Assembly: GCA_013912105.1 (NCBI GenBank)
Contig: JACERY010000010.1
Location: forward strand, 1 to 54,820
Length of the DNA: 54,820 bases
Direction of reading: 5' to 3'
DNA from: Acidimicrobiales bacterium
Lineage (GTDB): Bacteria > Actinomycetota > Acidimicrobiia > Acidimicrobiales > UBA8592
Under the pieces are notes generated by a model. The model was not told the DNA's origin. It searched no databases and saw only the letters and a list, made by a program, of their open reading frames with translations. The position numbers were made by a program, and so were the translations under genes. Positions 51,739 to 54,820 of the stretch are shown here, in pieces (the stretch's first letter is position 1; every line of letters starts with the position of its first letter).

Positions 51739-52870
51739 CTCCTGTGTTCTTGATTACCCCAAGAAGTGCTTGATGAAACTCTTTAGCGAGTATGTCATAT
51801 GAGAATTTTTTTACTGCACGTTCCCGAGACACCTTCCCCATTGACTCGCACTTTCCATGGTCTTCTAGCAACTCCAAAAGTTTTCTAGCTGTTTCCTTTT
51901 CGTCTTTAGGGTTGTGCACAATTAAACCAGTCTCCATTTCTTCAACTGCTTCTGACGCACCGCCACTTTGTCCGGCAATTTGAGGAACGCCTGTAGCTGC
52001 TGCTTCAAGAAAAACAATTCCGAACCCTTCTTGCTCAAGCCCACCCCACCGAACCCTACAAAGCATCGAGAACACATCAGCCATTCCGTAAAGCGACGGA
52101 ATTAACTCATCAGAGACATGGCCAAGAAACTTAACAGGTGCACTTAGCTTTGTAGCGATTCGTTCTAATCGAATTTGATCTCGTCCAGTTCCAGCTATTA
52201 GCAACTTAAGGTTTGGTCTGCTTGGTTGAAGGATGGAAACTGCTTTTATCAGCGTATCCATTCCTTTTCTAGGCACAAGACGACTAAGCGCTAAAACTAT
52301 TTCGTCATCTTCACATAGCCTTAGCCCTGCTCGAACTGTATTCCTCTCAGATACTGATAGTGGTGTGAACCGTTTAGTATCTACACCTGGAGGAACAATA
52401 GAAACAGGTAGTTTGCATCCGGCTGCTCGTTCAGCTTCTTGTGTGGAGTATTCTCCAGCTGTGATTACGAGTTTTGAACCACGAAGAACGTTACCTAAAA
52501 GACTTTTGAGAATGGGTATTCTTCCAGGAATGGTTACTTCAGCTCCATGCAAGATCACTCCATATGGAGATCCTATTCTAGGGCCAAGTATCCCTACAGG
52601 AACTGCAGGGTCAAACAGAACTATATCTATGCTATTCTCCTGAACTATCTTTCGGATTGTTCTAGCTAATACAGGCGTCGGAAGAAGAATTTTTTGCCTA
52701 GTGCGAATAATCCGGTGAGTTTGATTTAAGTCAAACTCTTGTGAACCTTCAAAAGGGGTACATAACACGGTAACTTCGTCTTGTGGGATTCTTCTATATA
52801 TCTCCCATAGGTACGATTGAATCCCCCCTATTTTGGGTGGATAATCGTTCGTGACTAAAAGGTGCTTCAT
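51719..52870 (-). CDS. pimB: PimB-like mannosyltransferase (GT4)
   Basis: GT-B glycosyltransferase, 383 residues from the ATG at 52870. It matches mycobacterial PimB (Rv2188c) in LLVTNDYPPKIGGIQSYLWE at the N-terminus, IVPPGVDTKRF, ALSRLVPRKGMDTLI, and the donor-site acidic run GLEQEGFGIVFLEAAATGVP-x-IAG-x-SGGASEAV. It is predicted to transfer mannose from GDP-mannose to a phosphatidylinositol mannoside on the cytoplasmic face. A TTG at 52882 would lengthen it by four residues inside queG; I chose the ATG, which follows the queG stop by 4 bases. MgtA-type substrates are the alternative. Confidence 0.82.
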   Translation of the reverse strand: MKHLLVTNDYPPKIGGIQSYLWEIYRRIPQDEVTVLCTPFEGSQEFDLNQTHRIIRTRQKILLPTPVLARTIRKIVQENSIDIVLFDPAVPVGILGPRIGSPYGVILHGAEVTIPGRIPILKSLLGNVLRGSKLVITAGEYSTQEAERAAGCKLPVSIVPPGVDTKRFTPLSVSERNTVRAGLRLCEDDEIVLALSRLVPRKGMDTLIKAVSILQPSRPNLKLLIAGTGRDQIRLERIATKLSAPVKFLGHVSDELIPSLYGMADVFSMLCRVRWGGLEQEGFGIVFLEAAATGVPQIAGQSGGASEAVEEMETGLIVHNPKDEKETARKLLELLEDHGKCESMGKVSRERAVKKFSYDILAKEFHQALLGVIKNTGGGSGIS

Positions 52871-52874
52871 ATAT

Positions 52875-54026
52875 CTAACCAATCCACGCTAGGTCGCTTT
52901 CCTCACCTTGAGAGTGGGTATTTCTTTCGACTTTCTGAGCAAGTTCTCTTTGCACAGATGGAGAGGGGTCTCCTTCTAGTCCAATGAGTAATTTACCTAA
53001 CCCTAATCTTTTTGCCGTCCAAACTGCATGAGCGCGTAACATTTCATCGCTTCCGGCTAAACACTTCTTTACAATCTTAATTGTTTTAGAGCTAGGTGGC
53101 ATCTTGCTATTACCCAGTACGATCAAAGCGTTTCTTTTCAGGTACCTGGGGTCCCTTTTAGGTATGTACCAACGGCCAAATTCTGCTAATAAAGAGTCGT
53201 CATCGCTTTCGAAAATTTTGTGTATTGATATTACAGATTCGCTTGAACTAAGTCCGAAGGAGTTATTAAGTCGTTCTTCGAACTTATTTGTAGGGCACAC
53301 TTCTTGGCAATCGTCGCACCCATAAATTCTGTCTCCTAGGGCAGTTCGAAATTCAGTAGGAAAATCTCCTTCTGATTGAACTAGCCATGCAAGGCACCTA
53401 TTCGCATCTAGAACTCCTGGAGAGACGATTGCGTCTGTCGGACAGGAAGTTATACATTGGGTGCAAGAGCCGCACCCATCTTTAAGTGGTTTATTAGGTT
53501 GATAGCCGGCGTTGGTAAGAACTGACCCAAGAACGAACCAGCTACCTCGTTTCGGAATAAGAATATTGGAATTTTTCCCGTACCATCCAATTCCCGCCCT
53601 GTATGCTGCTTCCCTATCTACTAGCGCATTGTCATCTATCAAGATACGCGCATCATATCCTGCATCTACCAGTTCTTCAGCTATCGACTCTAACCCCACA
53701 CGAAGTGCCCCATAATGATCTTGGCGTGCATAGAGTGCAACTCTTCCTGTGGGAGATCCAGTCTTTGACTTTTCTAATGAGGGTTCCCAATACGATTTTG
53801 CGCCGACAATTAATGACTTACATTCAGGCATAGCTAATTTGGGATTCGTAGACCTTTCCGGATTTCTGTATGTAAAAGACATTCCGGCATGAAGACCTTT
53901 TGATTTACGCTTCGTAAGGTCTTGCAAAGTAGATTTGAAGATTTCTGCATTCGCTATACCAACTGAATCAAGCCCACTACTCATACCAATTTTCTGTATA
54001 CGACTCAGCGACGGAGGAGACTTCAT
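52875..54026 (-). CDS. queG: Epoxyqueuosine reductase (QueG)
   Basis: Cobalamin and [4Fe-4S]-dependent reductase that makes queuosine from epoxyqueuosine in tRNA, 383 residues. It has VALYARQDHYGALRVGLE, the conserved DDNALVDREAAYRAGIGWYGKNSN containing the proposed catalytic Asp, and two ferredoxin-like clusters (CGSCTQCITSCPTDAI; YGCDDCQEVCPTN). A C-terminal HEAT-like region (about residues 270-350) is also present. No other queuosine gene lies in the window. It precedes pimB by 4 bases. Confidence 0.93.
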   Translation of the reverse strand: MKSPPSLSRIQKIGMSSGLDSVGIANAEIFKSTLQDLTKRKSKGLHAGMSFTYRNPERSTNPKLAMPECKSLIVGAKSYWEPSLEKSKTGSPTGRVALYARQDHYGALRVGLESIAEELVDAGYDARILIDDNALVDREAAYRAGIGWYGKNSNILIPKRGSWFVLGSVLTNAGYQPNKPLKDGCGSCTQCITSCPTDAIVSPGVLDANRCLAWLVQSEGDFPTEFRTALGDRIYGCDDCQEVCPTNKFEERLNNSFGLSSSESVISIHKIFESDDDSLLAEFGRWYIPKRDPRYLKRNALIVLGNSKMPPSSKTIKIVKKCLAGSDEMLRAHAVWTAKRLGLGKLLIGLEGDPSPSVQRELAQKVERNTHSQGEESDLAWIG

Positions 54027-54075
54027 TCCTTAATAGTCGCAGATGTTTAACCTATTTGGAACTACTGCACGTTAT

Positions 54076-54291
54076 TTAATGCGATCTTTCGATAGTTACC
54101 ACAGGATTACGAAGTTCGGGCAAAAGCCCTGCTTTTGTCATTGACTTCATCGAACGCCATTCTTCCAAGCTAATCACTACTGCAGAACGCGGTTCTCGGT
54201 CGCAGATAAAAGTGACCAGGCAGTCCGCGCATGCTTCTGTATCAATAAATGGACATAATTCACAGTCAACTGATATGTAATTTTCTTTCAT
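54076..54291 (-). CDS. Small Cys-motif protein of unknown function
   Basis: A 71-residue product with five Cys in its N-terminal third: Cys10, Cys13, Cys21, Cys24 and Cys30 (C-x2-C-x7-C-x2-C-x5-C), which suits a zinc or Fe-S site. The rest is SAVVISLEEWRSMKSMTKAGLLPELRNP, which resembles a short helical tail. I do not recognise the family. It lies on the same strand as the flanking queG and another small Cys-motif gene. The arrangement suggests a real gene, but only composition and conservation of spacing could confirm it. Confidence 0.6.
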   Translation of the reverse strand: MKENYISVDCELCPFIDTEACADCLVTFICDREPRSAVVISLEEWRSMKSMTKAGLLPELRNPVVTIERSH

Positions 54292-54352
54292 GAGGAGAAT
54301 ATAAGTTAAGGGTGTGACATTAAAGTCGAGATTCGATCAGAATATCTACTTG

Positions 54353-54571
54353 TTACTCGCTTTGCGAGGATATTTCTATAACGTCATCGCCACTTTCACA
54401 CCACCTGCAGGTGACTGACTCAATAGATTCTTCTATTACTTTCTGATCTTCTATATTTAAATTCCCAGCTGTTGTGAAGTGGTAGAATTCAGTTGTTCTC
54501 TGGAAACGCACAACGTCGAACCTTGTTAGGTTTCCACATGCTGTACACCTATAACGAATAGAATTACTCAT
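54353..54571 (-). CDS. Small zinc-ribbon protein of unknown function
   Basis: A 72-residue protein with two C-x2-C knuckles: YRCTACGNLTRFDV at residues 8-21 and TCRWCESGDDVIEI near 54-67. The middle (FQRTTEFYHFTTAGNLNIEDQKVIEESIESV) links the two knuckles, giving a zinc-ribbon-like fold. I do not recognise a named family. The ATG overlaps the 3' end of trpD by 8 bases, so it probably follows trpD in one transcript. Confidence 0.7.
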   Translation of the reverse strand: MSNSIRYRCTACGNLTRFDVVRFQRTTEFYHFTTAGNLNIEDQKVIEESIESVTCRWCESGDDVIEISSQSE

Positions 54572-54820
54572 CTTTACCTAACTCTTTCGATAGTGACACT
54601 AATTGGGATAAACACTTTTTTGCTGCTCCGGAAAGGATTGAGGCTCGAGATCGCTCTATGCCGTCCACAAGGTCCTCAGCTATTCCGGCTACGACTAATC
54701 CGGCGGCAGCATTCAACAGAATAATATCGCTTTTAGGACCTTGTTCTCCTTCTAAAACATTGAAAGCTATTCTGGCATTATCAGATGGAGTTCCTCCGAA
54801 AAGATCTTTTGGTTCTGCTA
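54564..54820 (-). CDS. trpD: TrpD, anthranilate phosphoribosyltransferase (3' part; cut by the right edge)
   Basis: The last 85 codons of the enzyme that joins anthranilate to PRPP in tryptophan synthesis. The C-terminal motifs LFGGTPSDNARIAF, SDIILLNAAAGLVVAGIAEDL and SRASILSGAA are clearly those of TrpD rather than thymidine or pyrimidine phosphorylases. The stop overlaps the start of the zinc-ribbon gene by 8 bases. The main part of the gene lies outside the window. Confidence 0.92.
   Translation of the reverse strand, partial: AEPKDLFGGTPSDNARIAFNVLEGEQGPKSDIILLNAAAGLVVAGIAEDLVDGIERSRASILSGAAKKCLSQLVSLSKELGKDE

Noticed and set aside
1..54820. CRISPR arrays, IS elements, prophage, toxin-antitoxin or other defence islands
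   Set aside because: No direct repeat arrays with spacers, transposase motifs, integrase, phage structural genes or toxin motifs were seen. The only tandem repeat is the coding 30-base repeat at 19441-19550.

Overview
The window looks like a compact, vertically inherited stretch of chromosome from an actinobacterium of modest GC content (roughly 40-45% by eye). The best guess is an uncultured, probably aquatic member of class Acidimicrobiia. This rests on gene content: a mycothiol synthase (MshD-like), a bacterial proteasome activator (Bpa/PafE), an MtrA-MtrB-LpqB-like operon, a PimB-like mannosyltransferase, menaquinone genes, a DUF3040 protein, SepF and DivIVA with no ftsA, and the Actinobacteria-type neighbourhood ileS / TraR-DksA-like / lspA / rluD / dnaE. 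The class assignment is inference; the phylum is well supported. I saw no IS element, prophage, CRISPR array, rRNA or tRNA, and no gene-free stretch longer than about 220 bases.

Layout. (1) 1-3944, minus: histidine operon hisD-hisC-hisB-hisH-hisA, with hisA cut by the left edge. (2) 4004-7568: a small helical protein, endonuclease III, mycothiol synthase, demethylmenaquinone methyltransferase, a VOC protein and MenA. (3) 7581-12168, minus: a lipid or acyl-CoA type accessory block with aldehyde dehydrogenase, SCP-x-like thiolase, DUF35 protein, nitroreductase and an unrecognised protein. (4) 12268-19560, minus: dnaE, bpa, a phosphodiesterase, rluD, lspA and a TraR/DksA-like protein with a lysine-rich tail and no intact zinc finger. 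(5) 19757-22909, plus: ileS. (6) 22922-40185, minus: the division and cell wall (dcw) cluster, read from the promoter as mraZ, rsmH, ftsL-like, ftsI, murE, mraY, murD, ftsW, murG, murC, murB, ftsQ, ftsZ, pgeF, yggS, sepF, divIVA. murF and ftsA are absent from it. (7) 40402-43121, minus: LplA-like ligase, a small protein, a DUF3040 membrane protein and DinB. (8) 43197-48652, plus: a small membrane protein, an inositol monophosphatase, an MtrA/MtrB/LpqB-like operon and glpK. (9) 48639-54820, minus: aminotransferase, ROK sugar kinase, SRPBCC protein, membrane protein, PimB-like glycosyltransferase, QueG, two small Cys-motif proteins and the 3' end of trpD.

How it fits together. The dcw block makes UDP-MurNAc-peptide precursors (MurB, C, D, E), lipid-linked precursors (MraY, MurG) and the septal machinery (FtsW, FtsI, FtsQ, FtsL-like, FtsZ, SepF, DivIVA). 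It is largely one transcription unit with 4-base start/stop overlaps. A candidate MraZ-box promoter precedes mraZ, and a strongly structured RNA leader lies between mraZ and rsmH, where the actinobacterial mraW RNA motif is known. The MtrAB-LpqB-like operon probably monitors the envelope. PimB would supply mannosylated phosphatidylinositol for that envelope.

Nothing here is clearly a new defence or mobile system. The points most worth a second look are the rsmH leader RNA, the missing murF, the finger-less DksA-like protein with perfect 30-base repeats, the GerMN-only LpqB, the shortened MshD, and a few unrecognised small proteins.
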